NCBI GenBank assembly: GCA_028278035.1 | Contig: JANQFC010000026.1 | Coordinates: 62,001-126,000 of the forward strand | DNA from: Chlamydiales bacterium | GTDB taxonomy: Bacteria; Chlamydiota; Chlamydiia; Chlamydiales; SM23-39 | Reading direction: 5' to 3' | Length of the DNA stretch: 64,000 nt | Shown: one piece after another, positions 8,281 through 16,702 of the stretch | How positions within the stretch are numbered: position 1 is the first letter of the stretch | How the letters are laid out: each line of letters starts with the position of its first letter | The notes under the pieces: generated by a model | Databases searched by the model: none | Told to the model about the DNA's origin: nothing | What the model saw: only the letters and a program-made list of their open reading frames with translations | Position numbers and translations under genes: made by a program

Positions 8281-9594
8281 ATGAGTAAAATTAATAAAAA
8301 ACAGATAGGACTTATCGGAGCTACTGCTATTGTTGCAGGTAATATGATGGGCTCCGGCATTTCTCTACTTCCTGCTAATTTGGCATCTATCGGATCTATT
8401 ACAATAATTTCTTGGTTTATAACATTTGTGGGTGCTTTGGCTTTGGCTTATGTTTTTGCAAGATTGGGACTTATTGATCCAAAGCAAGGCGGGCCTGTTG
8501 CTTATGCAACAAAGTTTTCTCCTGCTTTAGGATTTCAGACTGGAATATTATACTGGCTTGCCAACTGGATAGGAAATTTAGCTATTGCTACAACTGGGGT
8601 TGAATATTTGTCTGTTTTTTATCAGCCTTTGACAGAACCGTTAATTGGAGGTATTGCAAGTATAATATGTGTTTGGCTATTTACTTTTATTAATTTTTTT
8701 GGGGCCGATAAAATTGCAAAAATAGTATCTGTTACTGTTTTTTTATTATTAATACCGGTTTTGGGTACGGCGATTTTTGGGTGGGATAAATTTACATCTC
8801 AAAATTTCGTGAATAATTGGAATGTCTCTCATGCAAGTAATTTTCATGCAATTTTTACAGGTATTATTTTAGCTATATGGAGTTTTATTGGGGTTGAATC
8901 AGCATCTGTTAGTGCAGGCGTTGTTAAAAAACCCAATAGGACTATTCCTTTAGCGACCATTATTGGAACAAGCATAGCTGCTATTACTTATATAGCTTCA
9001 ACTACTGCGATTTCCGGAATGTTCCCAGCAAAAGAAACCGCCGCTTCCGGCGCTCCTTTTGCGCTTTCTTTTGGAGCTATAGTCGGAAATTGGGCTCAGC
9101 CTTTTGTATCTTTATTTACTGCTGTTGCCTGTTTGGCTTCTTTGGGAAGCTGGATGATGTTAGTGGGGCAAGCGGGTATAAGAGCTGCCTATGATGGAAC
9201 CTTGCCTTCTATTTTTGCAAAAGTCAATAAAAGAAACATTCCTATAGCAGGACTTTGTATTAACAGCTCATTAATGACGGTTTTAATGATAGTCTTAATG
9301 TTGATCAGCTATCCGACTCATCAAAGTACTACAGCAATATTTGGGTATATTGTTTCAATAGCTGTTGTAATTACAATCTTTCCATATTTTTATAGTATCC
9401 TGCAGTTAATAAAAGCAGATAAATTATGGAAAAATAAAGTAGCACAGTTTGTTACGGCTATTATTGCAAGCATATTTTGTTTAACTGCATTGATAGGAGC
9501 AAACCAGGTAGAACTTAGCGGTACAGTAGTTGTATTTTTAATATGCTTGTTCTTATATGCAATAAAAAATAAAAAGCGGATTAAACGGGAGTAA
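8281..9594 (+). CDS. cadB: CadB-like lysine:cadaverine antiporter
   Basis: The 437-residue protein belongs to the APC basic amino acid antiporters and reads across its full length like Escherichia coli CadB as I remember it. Key stretches include VAGNMMGSGISLLPANLASI, NWIGNLAI, IWSFIGVESASVS, ASGAPFA and LGSWMMLVGQAG. About twelve membrane segments are visible. It would exchange extracellular lysine for cytoplasmic cadaverine. It lies seven bases before the lysine decarboxylase gene, the classical cadBA order. The Shine-Dalgarno signal is weak; GAGGG lies about 30 bases upstream. Arginine/agmatine (AdiC) or ornithine/putrescine (PotE) exchange are less likely alternatives. Confidence 0.85.
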   Translation: MSKINKKQIGLIGATAIVAGNMMGSGISLLPANLASIGSITIISWFITFVGALALAYVFARLGLIDPKQGGPVAYATKFSPALGFQTGILYWLANWIGNLAIATTGVEYLSVFYQPLTEPLIGGIASIICVWLFTFINFFGADKIAKIVSVTVFLLLIPVLGTAIFGWDKFTSQNFVNNWNVSHASNFHAIFTGIILAIWSFIGVESASVSAGVVKKPNRTIPLATIIGTSIAAITYIASTTAISGMFPAKETAASGAPFALSFGAIVGNWAQPFVSLFTAVACLASLGSWMMLVGQAGIRAAYDGTLPSIFAKVNKRNIPIAGLCINSSLMTVLMIVLMLISYPTHQSTTAIFGYIVSIAVVITIFPYFYSILQLIKADKLWKNKVAQFVTAIIASIFCLTALIGANQVELSGTVVVFLICLFLYAIKNKKRIKRE

Positions 9595-9601
9595 CTTTTT
9601 T

Positions 9602-11770
9602 ATGAAAACAATTTTAATGATTTATCCTAAAGATAGAGATGGAAGGGATAATATATTTGATGAAATTAGACATGAGATCATTAAAAGATCTCAATATACA
9701 TTAGAAATTGTAAATACGGTTCAAGATATACTGCATAGATTGGAGATGAACAGTCGTATTTGCGGTATTTTGTATGATTGGGATAGTTTAGGTATGAAAG
9801 TTCCTCATGCTGTTACAAAAATAAATGAGAACCTCCCTATATTTGCTTTCAGCTTGACTCATACTGTAAAAGATTTGAATATCGCGGATCTGTTGTTGCA
9901 TTTATATTTTTTAGATTATAAGTCGTACTCTGCTGTAGGCAGCGTTGATCGAATTGATAAGGCTATTAAGATATATTATAATAAGATCATGCCTCCTTTT
10001 ACTAAAACGCTTTTCGAATATACAAAAGAAAATAAATACAGATATTGTACTCCGGGACATTTAGGAGGATCTGCTTATTTAGCATCTCCCGTAGGATCGA
10101 TTTTTTATGATTTTTATGGAGAAAATATTTTTAAAGCCGATATTTCGGTTTCCATGCCGGAGCTAGGATCTTTATTAGATCATTCCGGTCCTCATAAAGA
10201 AGCTGAGGTATATATAGCAAAAACATTTAATGCTGATCGAAGTTATATGGTCTTGGGAGGAACTTCCGCTGCTAACAAAATAGTTGGTATGGGAATATTT
10301 CATAGTGGGGCTACTGTATTAATTGATAGGAACTGTCATAAATCAATTACTCATTTATTAATGATGACGGATGTGAGACCGATTTATTTAAAACCGACGA
10401 GAAACAGGTATGGAATAATTGGTGGGATTCCTAAAAGTGAATTTGCTAAAAAAACAATAAAAAATAAAATTCTAAAAGCAAATAAAACGGCCAAAAAACA
10501 TAAATTAAAAGATAAGTTTACCTGGCCGCTTTATTCTGTTATTACCAATTCTACTTATGATGGATTATTATATAATGCCGAATATATCAAAAAGAATTTA
10601 GCTATAAAACACATTCATTTTGATTCCGCTTGGGTTCCTTATACTAATTTTAGTCCAATTTATAAAAATTTATACGGTATGCATGGAAAGGCGCCTAAGA
10701 ATAAAGTGATTTATGAAACTCAGTCGACTCATAAAACTCTAGCTGCTTTTTCTCAAACATCTATGGTTCATATTAAAGGTAAATATAATGAAGATGGTAT
10801 GGACGAGTCTTTTATGATGCATTCATCTACTTCACCTCAATATGCTATGGTGGCGTCTGCTGAAATCGGTGCGGCAATGATGAAGGGAAATGCCGGTAAA
10901 CGATTAATGGAAGTTTCTCAAAGAAGGGCTATGAATTTCAGGCAGGAAATTAAAAAACTTAACAAGCAAAATAAAAAGGGATGGTTTTTTGATGTTTGGC
11001 AACCGAAAAAAATAGAAAATAAAGCCCAGTGCTGGCCATTAACTACTAAAGATAATTGGCATGGTTTTGGAAAAGTAGACAGCAATTTTTTATTTTTGGA
11101 TCCTATTAAAATTACAGTTTTAATGCCGGGATTGAAAAATAATAAATTAACAGATTTTGGTATCCCAGCATCATTAGTTGCTAAATATCTAGATTATAAG
11201 GGTATTGTTGTAGAAAAAACAGGTCCTTACAGTATTTTGTTTTTGTTTACGATCGGTATAGACAAAGCTAAGAGTTTGAAACTTTTATCTACATTTATGG
11301 AATTTAAAAGAGAATTTGATGCTAATTTGACAGTAGAAGAAATGATTCCTAATTTATATAAGGAAGATCCTGTTTTTTATAAGAAAATGAAAGTACAGAC
11401 ACTTGCTAAAAGTATTCATGATATTTATAAAAAATTCAAACTTCCTCATGTTTTAGATAAGGCTTATAATATCTTGCCTGAACAGTGTATGACTCCGTAT
11501 GAGGCATATCAGGAAAGAATTCAGGGTAGAATTGAAAAATGTAATTTAAAAGATATTAAGAATAAAGTCTGTGCTGAAATGATCTTACCTTATCCTCCAG
11601 GAATTCCTTTGATCTTGCCGGGCGAGATGATAACAGATGACAGCATCAATATTTTAGATTATTTGCTGACAATAGGTGATATTGGTAAATGCTTTAGAAA
11701 TTTTGCTCAGGATATTCATGGTGCTTGGCAGGAAGATGACGGTGAATATTATACGCATGTTTTGAAGTAG
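9602..11770 (+). CDS. cadA: Inducible-type lysine decarboxylase (fold type I)
   Basis: The 722-residue enzyme would convert lysine to cadaverine and CO2 and consume a proton. The N-terminal wing domain (about 1 to 130) is followed by the PLP domain. The cofactor Lys lies in ETQSTHKTLAAFSQTSMVHI near residue 378. The C-terminal domain carries LDPIKITVLMPG, FGIPASLVAKYLD and ILPYPPGIPLILPGEMITDD. These agree with E. coli CadA/LdcC better than with arginine or ornithine decarboxylases. The length fits the decameric CadA family (about 715). It forms an operon with the upstream antiporter. Decarboxylation plus antiport is a known acid-resistance system. An AT-rich (ATT)n stretch follows the stop codon. 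Confidence 0.9.
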   Translation: MKTILMIYPKDRDGRDNIFDEIRHEIIKRSQYTLEIVNTVQDILHRLEMNSRICGILYDWDSLGMKVPHAVTKINENLPIFAFSLTHTVKDLNIADLLLHLYFLDYKSYSAVGSVDRIDKAIKIYYNKIMPPFTKTLFEYTKENKYRYCTPGHLGGSAYLASPVGSIFYDFYGENIFKADISVSMPELGSLLDHSGPHKEAEVYIAKTFNADRSYMVLGGTSAANKIVGMGIFHSGATVLIDRNCHKSITHLLMMTDVRPIYLKPTRNRYGIIGGIPKSEFAKKTIKNKILKANKTAKKHKLKDKFTWPLYSVITNSTYDGLLYNAEYIKKNLAIKHIHFDSAWVPYTNFSPIYKNLYGMHGKAPKNKVIYETQSTHKTLAAFSQTSMVHIKGKYNEDGMDESFMMHSSTSPQYAMVASAEIGAAMMKGNAGKRLMEVSQRRAMNFRQEIKKLNKQNKKGWFFDVWQPKKIENKAQCWPLTTKDNWHGFGKVDSNFLFLDPIKITVLMPGLKNNKLTDFGIPASLVAKYLDYKGIVVEKTGPYSILFLFTIGIDKAKSLKLLSTFMEFKREFDANLTVEEMIPNLYKEDPVFYKKMKVQTLAKSIHDIYKKFKLPHVLDKAYNILPEQCMTPYEAYQERIQGRIEKCNLKDIKNKVCAEMILPYPPGIPLILPGEMITDDSINILDYLLTIGDIGKCFRNFAQDIHGAWQEDDGEYYTHVLK

Positions 11771-11828
11771 AATTATTATTATTATTTTATTTCACGTTTA
11801 TGTATTATGATCCTAGTTAGGGACATTT

Positions 11829-13430
11829 ATGAGCGTAGATACAAAACTTTCAATAGCTAAATCTGCTAAAAATTTTTTTATAGGGACTATTCTGAGCAGA
11901 GTTTTTGGAATGCTAAGAGATGTTTCTATGGCTATTTTTTTTGGCAGCAGTCCGCATATCGCCGCTTTTTTTGTAGCCTATAGATTTTCTAATCTTTTTA
12001 GAAGGCTTTTTGGAGAAGGGACTTTAAATTCTATTTTTATTCCTCATTTCGAGGCTATCAGGCAAATAGATAATAAAAAGGCTGCTTATTTTTACAGGGA
12101 TTTATTTTTTTCGATAGTAACTATTTTATTATTTATAGTTATTATAATTGAGTCAGGGCTATTTTTTTGGATTAAATTTCAAATCAATGAAAACACAAAA
12201 GAAATCATTTATTTGATATCGATTATGCTGCCGGGCCTTGTTTTTATTTGTTTATATGCTTTGAATAATGCTCTTCTGCAGTGTCATAAAAGATATTTTC
12301 TGCCGGCTGCAGCTCCTACGTTATTTAATATTATTTGGATAGTATGCGCTGTTTTATTTAAAGATCAACTGCCTAAAACAGCAATGATCGCTTTATCTTT
12401 TGGAGTAATAATAGCTTATTTGGTCCAGTGGCTTCTTACTGTTCCCTCTAGTTTTACTAATTTGGAAAAATTGGATTATAAAGAATGGTTAAGACCTAAG
12501 ATATTTTCTGAAGAGATAAAAAAAATATTAAAGCCGTTTTTCTTTGCTATTTTGGGGATAGGAGCTGTGCAGATAAATAGTGCTTTAGATCCTATTTTTG
12601 GGAGGATTGCCGATATTAAAGGTCCTGCTTATTTATGGTATGCAATGAGACTTTATCAAATTCCTTTTACTTTATTTGGAATAGCCATATCTTCTGCTCT
12701 TCTGCCTCCTTTGGCCAGGGCTTATAAACAGGATAATATTGATAGATTTAAAGAGTTTTTAAATACTTCTATTGTCAGAAATATGTTACTTATGATCCCT
12801 TGTTCTATTGGAATATTAGTTCTTGGTAGTTTAGCTATAAATTTGATTTTTGGAAGGGGAAATTTTGATCAGACAAGTACTGTGAATACCGCTCAATGTC
12901 TTTGGGGATATGTTTTGGGATTGTTCCCCAGTTCTTTAGTTTTAATTTTAGCATCAGGATTTTATGCTAAAAAGAAATATTTTGTGCCTGCAGTATCGAG
13001 TATTTCTTCTGTTGGACTTAATATTTTATTAAACGCTGCTTTTATTTTTATATTGAACTGGAAAACTATAAGCGTAGCTGTAGCTACTAGTTTAAGCTCT
13101 TTTTTAAACGCCTATATTTTATATAGGTTTTTAAAAAATGAGCATCAAAATCTTTTTGAGAAAAAAAATATAATATCTTTTTTTAAAATTACTGTCTGTT
13201 CATTAGTAGCTTTGTTTTTTGTAATTATAGTAGGGCTGTATTTGAAAGAACCCTCAGTATATCTTCTTTTGAATTTAAAGCCTTATGTTTTTCCCAGAAG
13301 CTTTATGATTCAACTGTCTAGCTTTTTAGTATATTTCATTGTATATGTATCTACATTTTTAATAGCTGCATATTTTATGAAAGTAAAAGACATAATAAAT
13401 CTTTTGAAAAAAACATCTACAAGTTCATAA
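11829..13430 (+). CDS. murJ: Lipid II flippase MurJ
   Basis: The 533-residue polytopic protein belongs to the MOP superfamily (MviN/MurJ), which moves lipid II across the inner membrane for peptidoglycan synthesis. The N-terminus carries the family pattern GTILSRVFGMLRDVSMAIFF, followed by FRRLFGEGTLNSIFIPHF near residue 60. About fourteen membrane segments are visible. ATG at 11829 follows AGGGAC. It lies after cadBA and before the convergent rpsD, matching the mviN-nfo-rpsD neighbourhood of Chlamydia apart from the inserted cadBA. Its presence implies that peptidoglycan or a septal form of it is made. Confidence 0.92.
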   Translation: MSVDTKLSIAKSAKNFFIGTILSRVFGMLRDVSMAIFFGSSPHIAAFFVAYRFSNLFRRLFGEGTLNSIFIPHFEAIRQIDNKKAAYFYRDLFFSIVTILLFIVIIIESGLFFWIKFQINENTKEIIYLISIMLPGLVFICLYALNNALLQCHKRYFLPAAAPTLFNIIWIVCAVLFKDQLPKTAMIALSFGVIIAYLVQWLLTVPSSFTNLEKLDYKEWLRPKIFSEEIKKILKPFFFAILGIGAVQINSALDPIFGRIADIKGPAYLWYAMRLYQIPFTLFGIAISSALLPPLARAYKQDNIDRFKEFLNTSIVRNMLLMIPCSIGILVLGSLAINLIFGRGNFDQTSTVNTAQCLWGYVLGLFPSSLVLILASGFYAKKKYFVPAVSSISSVGLNILLNAAFIFILNWKTISVAVATSLSSFLNAYILYRFLKNEHQNLFEKKNIISFFKITVCSLVALFFVIIVGLYLKEPSVYLLLNLKPYVFPRSFMIQLSSFLVYFIVYVSTFLIAAYFMKVKDIINLLKKTSTSS

Positions 13431-13437
13431 AAAATAA

Positions 13438-14058
13438 TTAGCAAGTGTGTGCTAAAAATTCACAAACTAAAGGAACGTTTATCATCAAAGGATAAGGTAT
13501 TTGCTCTGGAAGCGGCATTGAGCTTAAGGTACCTGAGCATTTATCATCAGCTATCGTTACATATTCAGGAGCATCGACTGTTGTATTTTCCTGAGCTGCT
13601 TTGACTATAACCATTTTTTTCGCTTTTTCTTTTAAAGAGACTGTCATTCCCGGTTTTACCTGAAATGATTTGATATCTACTTTTTTGCCGTTAACCAATA
13701 CATGTCCATGAGATATCAATTGCTGTGCGGCAAAGATGGTAGGAGCTAATTTTAGTCTGCATACTATATTGTCCAGTCTACATTCCAATAATTCTATTAG
13801 ATTGTGGGATGTGTTACCGGGCTTTTTCAAAGCTTTTTTATATGATATTTTTAATTGTTTTTGGGTAAGCATTCCATATACAGCGCGTAATTTCTGTTTT
13901 TCTTCCAGCTGAATGCCGTAGTCAGATTTCTTTTTTCTTTTCGCCCCATGTACTCCAGGAGGATTTGGTTTATGTAGAAGAGGGTTTCTAGCTCTTCCGA
14001 ATATGTTTACGCCGTATTTTCTTGCGATACGATTTTTTGGTCCAGTATAACGAGACAT
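13438..14058 (-). CDS. rpsD: 30S ribosomal protein S4
   Basis: The 206-residue product has the S4 N-terminus MSRYTGPKNRIARKYG. The central S4 RNA-binding domain (about 95 to 160) contains RLDNIVCRLKLAPTIFAAQQ and HGHVLVNGKKVDI. ATG at 14058 is chosen over an upstream in-frame ATG at 14091, because GGAG lies just before it and the protein then has the standard start. S4 initiates 30S assembly and in many bacteria represses its own operon. Here it seems to be a single-gene unit, convergent with murJ eight bases away. Confidence 0.95.
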   Translation of the reverse strand: MSRYTGPKNRIARKYGVNIFGRARNPLLHKPNPPGVHGAKRKKKSDYGIQLEEKQKLRAVYGMLTQKQLKISYKKALKKPGNTSHNLIELLECRLDNIVCRLKLAPTIFAAQQLISHGHVLVNGKKVDIKSFQVKPGMTVSLKEKAKKMVIVKAAQENTTVDAPEYVTIADDKCSGTLSSMPLPEQIPYPLMINVPLVCEFLAHTC

Positions 14059-14151
14059 TTTTTCTCCGTAATTTATATGTGTTTTAGACATAACATAATA
14101 AGCGGGATTTAATTTTTTAACAAGTATATTGAAGCAATTAAAAATATATTT

Positions 14152-14838
14152 TTATGATTTTTTTGAATTTATCAGATCTAAAAAAATGCTTTGATCGTTT
14201 TTAGACAGGTATGTAGTAGTATTTTTTATACTGTTTTCAGCAAATAAAAAACTTTTAAAGTTTAAACAAGTGTAGCCTGACAGCTCTATTCCAAGACCTG
14301 TTATTTTTAGTATATTTGAGAAATCTGCAAACATTTTTATTGAAAATTCACAAGAAGATATTAAGAAAAGTACTTCTTTTTCAGGGTTTTGTGTTATTTT
14401 TTCGATTATTTGTTTACTTATATATTGAATGTCCGGGATATTTAAAAAATAAATATTTTTCTTCATTTGAGTAGTGTTGCCGATAAAGCAGTTTTGACAA
14501 ACAGGGCTGTTGGGATCATTTATGCAGTTAGATGAAAATCTTTTGCTGGGACAGTTTTTGGGTTTTTGGCAATAACTGAACCCAACAATAAGTATTGTAT
14601 TGGGATTTTGAAGTTTTTTTTTGAAAGAGGATATATCGGACACATTAAAACAGTATACTCTCTGATCTAGGGTATAAGGCCTTTTTTTAAAAAAAGACTT
14701 TATTATATTAAAGGTATGTAAAAAAGGCCTTTTAAAAAAATATTTTAAAAGATCTTTTTTTTTGTCCGCTTTTAACACGTACAATAGGCCTTTTAATCTA
14801 AATAAACGGCTATCTTTTTCCAGAATTTTTTTTTTCAT
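14152..14838 (-). CDS. Cys-rich protein of unknown function
   Basis: The 228-residue protein has a very basic N-terminal third and a Cys cluster near residues 90 to 122: GFSYCQKPKNCPSKRF, then a Cys before INDPNSP, then VCQNC. The spacing (C-x4-CP-x2-RF-x4-C-x8-C-x2-C) suggests a metal or iron-sulfur site. Two Rossmann-like strands surround it (TILIVGFSYC and EVLFLISSCEFSIKMF). The arrangement recalls DUF116-type proteins, but I am not confident of that. No signal peptide or membrane segment is seen. It is the first gene downstream of a pair of palindromes. Confidence 0.55.
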   Translation of the reverse strand: MKKKILEKDSRLFRLKGLLYVLKADKKKDLLKYFFKRPFLHTFNIIKSFFKKRPYTLDQRVYCFNVSDISSFKKKLQNPNTILIVGFSYCQKPKNCPSKRFSSNCINDPNSPVCQNCFIGNTTQMKKNIYFLNIPDIQYISKQIIEKITQNPEKEVLFLISSCEFSIKMFADFSNILKITGLGIELSGYTCLNFKSFLFAENSIKNTTTYLSKNDQSIFLDLINSKKS

Positions 14839-14871
14839 ACTAAAAGAGTATAGCCGACTTTATCTATTTTT

Positions 14872-14909
14872 CTAGGTAAAATTTACCTAGCTGGGCAATT
14901 TTTGCCTAG
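14872..14909. repeat. Two adjacent palindromes
   Basis: The first is CTAGGTAAA, one base, TTTACCTAG (14872-14890), a perfect 9+9 inverted repeat. The second follows immediately: CTGGGCAA, three T, TTGCCTAG (14891-14909), 8+8 with one G-T pair. Together they fill most of the space between two minus-strand genes and overlap the stop of the upstream one. Neither has the T-run expected of a minus-strand terminator, so an operator or an mRNA-processing element is possible. Confidence 0.6.
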
Positions 14910-15103
14910 ATAGCCTCGGGTGGCTCATAATTATCTGACTCTTGTTCCTCTATCATTTCTAAAGCTGCTAATTTTAAAGTTTTTATGCCGTCAATGAACC
15001 CTACTTGCTTAGCTAGACTATCAATATATTCTAGCTCAGCAAGTAATTGATCATTAAGAGTTTCTAGTTTTGATATTCTATCTATTAATTCTTTTTTTTC
15101 CAT
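14906..15103 (-). CDS. Small acidic hypothetical protein, 65 residues
   Basis: The start at 15103 is supported by GGAGG upstream; a longer frame reaching 15172 has no such site. The product MEKKELIDRISKLETLNDQL has a helical, coiled-coil-like N-terminal half and an acidic end. It is soluble, with no signal peptide. Good ribosome binding and clean heptad-like spacing of Leu/Ile support a real gene. No function can be assigned. Confidence 0.55.
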   Translation of the reverse strand: MEKKELIDRISKLETLNDQLLAELEYIDSLAKQVGFIDGIKTLKLAALEMIEEQESDNYEPPEAI

Positions 15104-15230
15104 GGTTATTATTCCTCCGTTTATATTAATAGTTGCAAAAACTGTGCCAAAAAGCATTTTTTTGTATGACAAGAAAGGAAAAATTTTTATTATTTGAAAA
15201 GATGTATTTAAAAATTAACGGAGATTGAAG

Positions 15231-15563
15231 ATGAAAAAATTTTTATTTTTACTAGTTTTACCTTTTATTTTTGTATCTTGTGATCAAAATAATCATGATC
15301 ATAAAAAAGAATGTTCTAAGAAAAGCAGATGTTGTACATATGCTAAAGAGGTGAATAAAGATGAGTCAATTCAAGCTGCAACAGAAGAAGATGCAGTATT
15401 AGATAAACAAGAAGAGAACTTTACTGCTGAAGAAGAAAACTTAGACGATGATAGTGTTGTTGAAGCTAATGATACTGTTGAAGAAGAAATGTCTGATATG
15501 AAGGAAACTGCTAAAGTGGTAGATGTTAATGAAAATGAGATCGTAGAAAATATCACTGAGTAA
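15231..15563 (+). CDS. Small acidic lipoprotein
   Basis: The 110-residue product starts MKKFLFLLVLPFIFVSC, a lipoprotein signal peptide with a FVSC lipobox. The mature part begins with a His/Cys-containing segment (CDQNNHDHKKECSKKSRCC), then becomes strongly acidic, dominated by Glu, Asp and Val. ATG at 15231 is chosen over an in-frame TTG at 15225 because GGAG lies seven bases before it. The Cys/His start could bind metal; that is inference. It ends in a strong terminator shared with the convergent MORN lipoprotein. Confidence 0.65.
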   Translation: MKKFLFLLVLPFIFVSCDQNNHDHKKECSKKSRCCTYAKEVNKDESIQAATEEDAVLDKQEENFTAEEENLDDDSVVEANDTVEEEMSDMKETAKVVDVNENEIVENITE

Positions 15564-15602
15564 AAAAAAGATCCCTTCCTTTGAGGGAAGGGATCTTTTT
15601 TT
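15564..15602. terminator. Bidirectional terminator
   Basis: The perfect arms GATCCCTTCC and GGAAGGGATC are flanked by A-runs and T-runs on both sides. The hairpin lies between two convergent lipoprotein genes and can serve both. Confidence 0.9.
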
Positions 15603-15613
15603 ATAATTTTAAA

Positions 15614-16639
15614 TTAGTCTTTCATAGCTTCTTTTTCATCTAGGTTTTCAATCATTAGCATGAATTGATCTTTATCTGCTACTAATTGTTCTCTATGAGA
15701 AAACTCTTCATATCTTTTTAGGCTTACCGCTTTGCCTTTATAATACCATTTAATTAGGGTTTCTTCGTCTTTAAAGACCCTGTGAGAACCGTGTTTCTTA
15801 TCGTTTTCCCAGTGGATCTCTTCTGTTAATCTTCCATTAGTATCAAAATGTCTTTCAACCCCATATTTTTTTCCTTTTACATATGGAATTTCGGCTATCT
15901 TGCTGCCTTCTCTATATAAGACTTTCATTCCGTCTAATTGGCCGTGATCCCAGGTCATTCTGGACATTAAAGAACCTTTTGGTGAATAAGTGATCTGCTC
16001 TCCATGAAGTTCGTAATTTTCATAGCTCATTTTAGATTTTACCTGACCGTTTGGATGATAAGTTGTTCTTGCTGTTAATAGACCTCTGTCCATAACATCT
16101 TTGTAGATTAACTCACCATTTCTATCTCTTTTTATTCTGATTCCATTGCCGTTGAAAATTGTTGATTCTAAATCATTGTCCGGTTTGAAATATTTACCGC
16201 TTACCAAAAAGTCTTCTTCATATTCTTCAACACTTATTGGAACGCCGTGGTTATCCCACAAAGTAACTATTTTTTTGTTATCTAGTTCGTTAGATTCTTC
16301 TTTATATGGGAGACCTGTTTGATCATGAGATATTTCTTTAATCAATACACCCTGCTCATAAACATAAACTTTTTCTATAATTGAACTGTTAGGAAATGTA
16401 TATGTTGTAGGGCCGTGAAGTACTCCATTATTGTAATTGTTTGTTACCGTTACTCCATCATCCAGTACAGAAATCGATTGCCCTTCTTTTTCTCTGTTTT
16501 CCCATTCTTCTTCCGACATGTCAAAACCGTATTTGTGAACATAATGTTGTGCTACAACATTTGAATCATCATTATCATTACCACATGATATTAAAGTTGA
16601 TGAAACGAGAATAAAAAATACCCATCTCATTAATTTCAT
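15614..16639 (-). CDS. Lipoprotein with MORN-type (YwqK-like) repeats
   Basis: The 341-residue protein begins with a lipoprotein signal (MKLMRWVFFILVSSTLISC, lipobox LISC). The mature protein is built of about 20-residue repeats of the MORN_2/YwqK type: YHPNGQVKSKMSYENYELHG, YSPKGSLMSRMTWDHGQLDG, YVKGKKYGVERHFDTNGRL and similar. Such repeats form flat beta structures and occur in proteins annotated as YwqK antitoxins, but a surface scaffold role is just as possible here. GGAGG precedes the start. The gene follows pheT, about 60 bases away, on the same strand; a similar lipoprotein (CT476) may follow pheT in C. trachomatis, from memory. Confidence 0.75.
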   Translation of the reverse strand: MKLMRWVFFILVSSTLISCGNDNDDSNVVAQHYVHKYGFDMSEEEWENREKEGQSISVLDDGVTVTNNYNNGVLHGPTTYTFPNSSIIEKVYVYEQGVLIKEISHDQTGLPYKEESNELDNKKIVTLWDNHGVPISVEEYEEDFLVSGKYFKPDNDLESTIFNGNGIRIKRDRNGELIYKDVMDRGLLTARTTYHPNGQVKSKMSYENYELHGEQITYSPKGSLMSRMTWDHGQLDGMKVLYREGSKIAEIPYVKGKKYGVERHFDTNGRLTEEIHWENDKKHGSHRVFKDEETLIKWYYKGKAVSLKRYEEFSHREQLVADKDQFMLMIENLDEKEAMKD

Positions 16640-16702
16640 TTGAGACCTCCAAAACTTTTATACCTTATATATTATTTAGCTAAGAGGGTATTTTGCAAGT
16701 TA

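Noticed and set aside
11771..11790. ATT trinucleotide repeat after cadA
   Set aside because: It is short, non-coding and expected by chance in DNA this AT-rich.
15371..15556. Ser-rich 61-codon ORF antisense to the acidic lipoprotein
   Set aside because: The Ser/Thr richness is the mirror of Glu/Asp codons in the plus-strand gene; it is a shadow frame.
15614..16639. YwqK-type toxin-antitoxin system
   Set aside because: The repeats match the YwqK label, but the protein is a lipoprotein and no toxin gene is adjacent.
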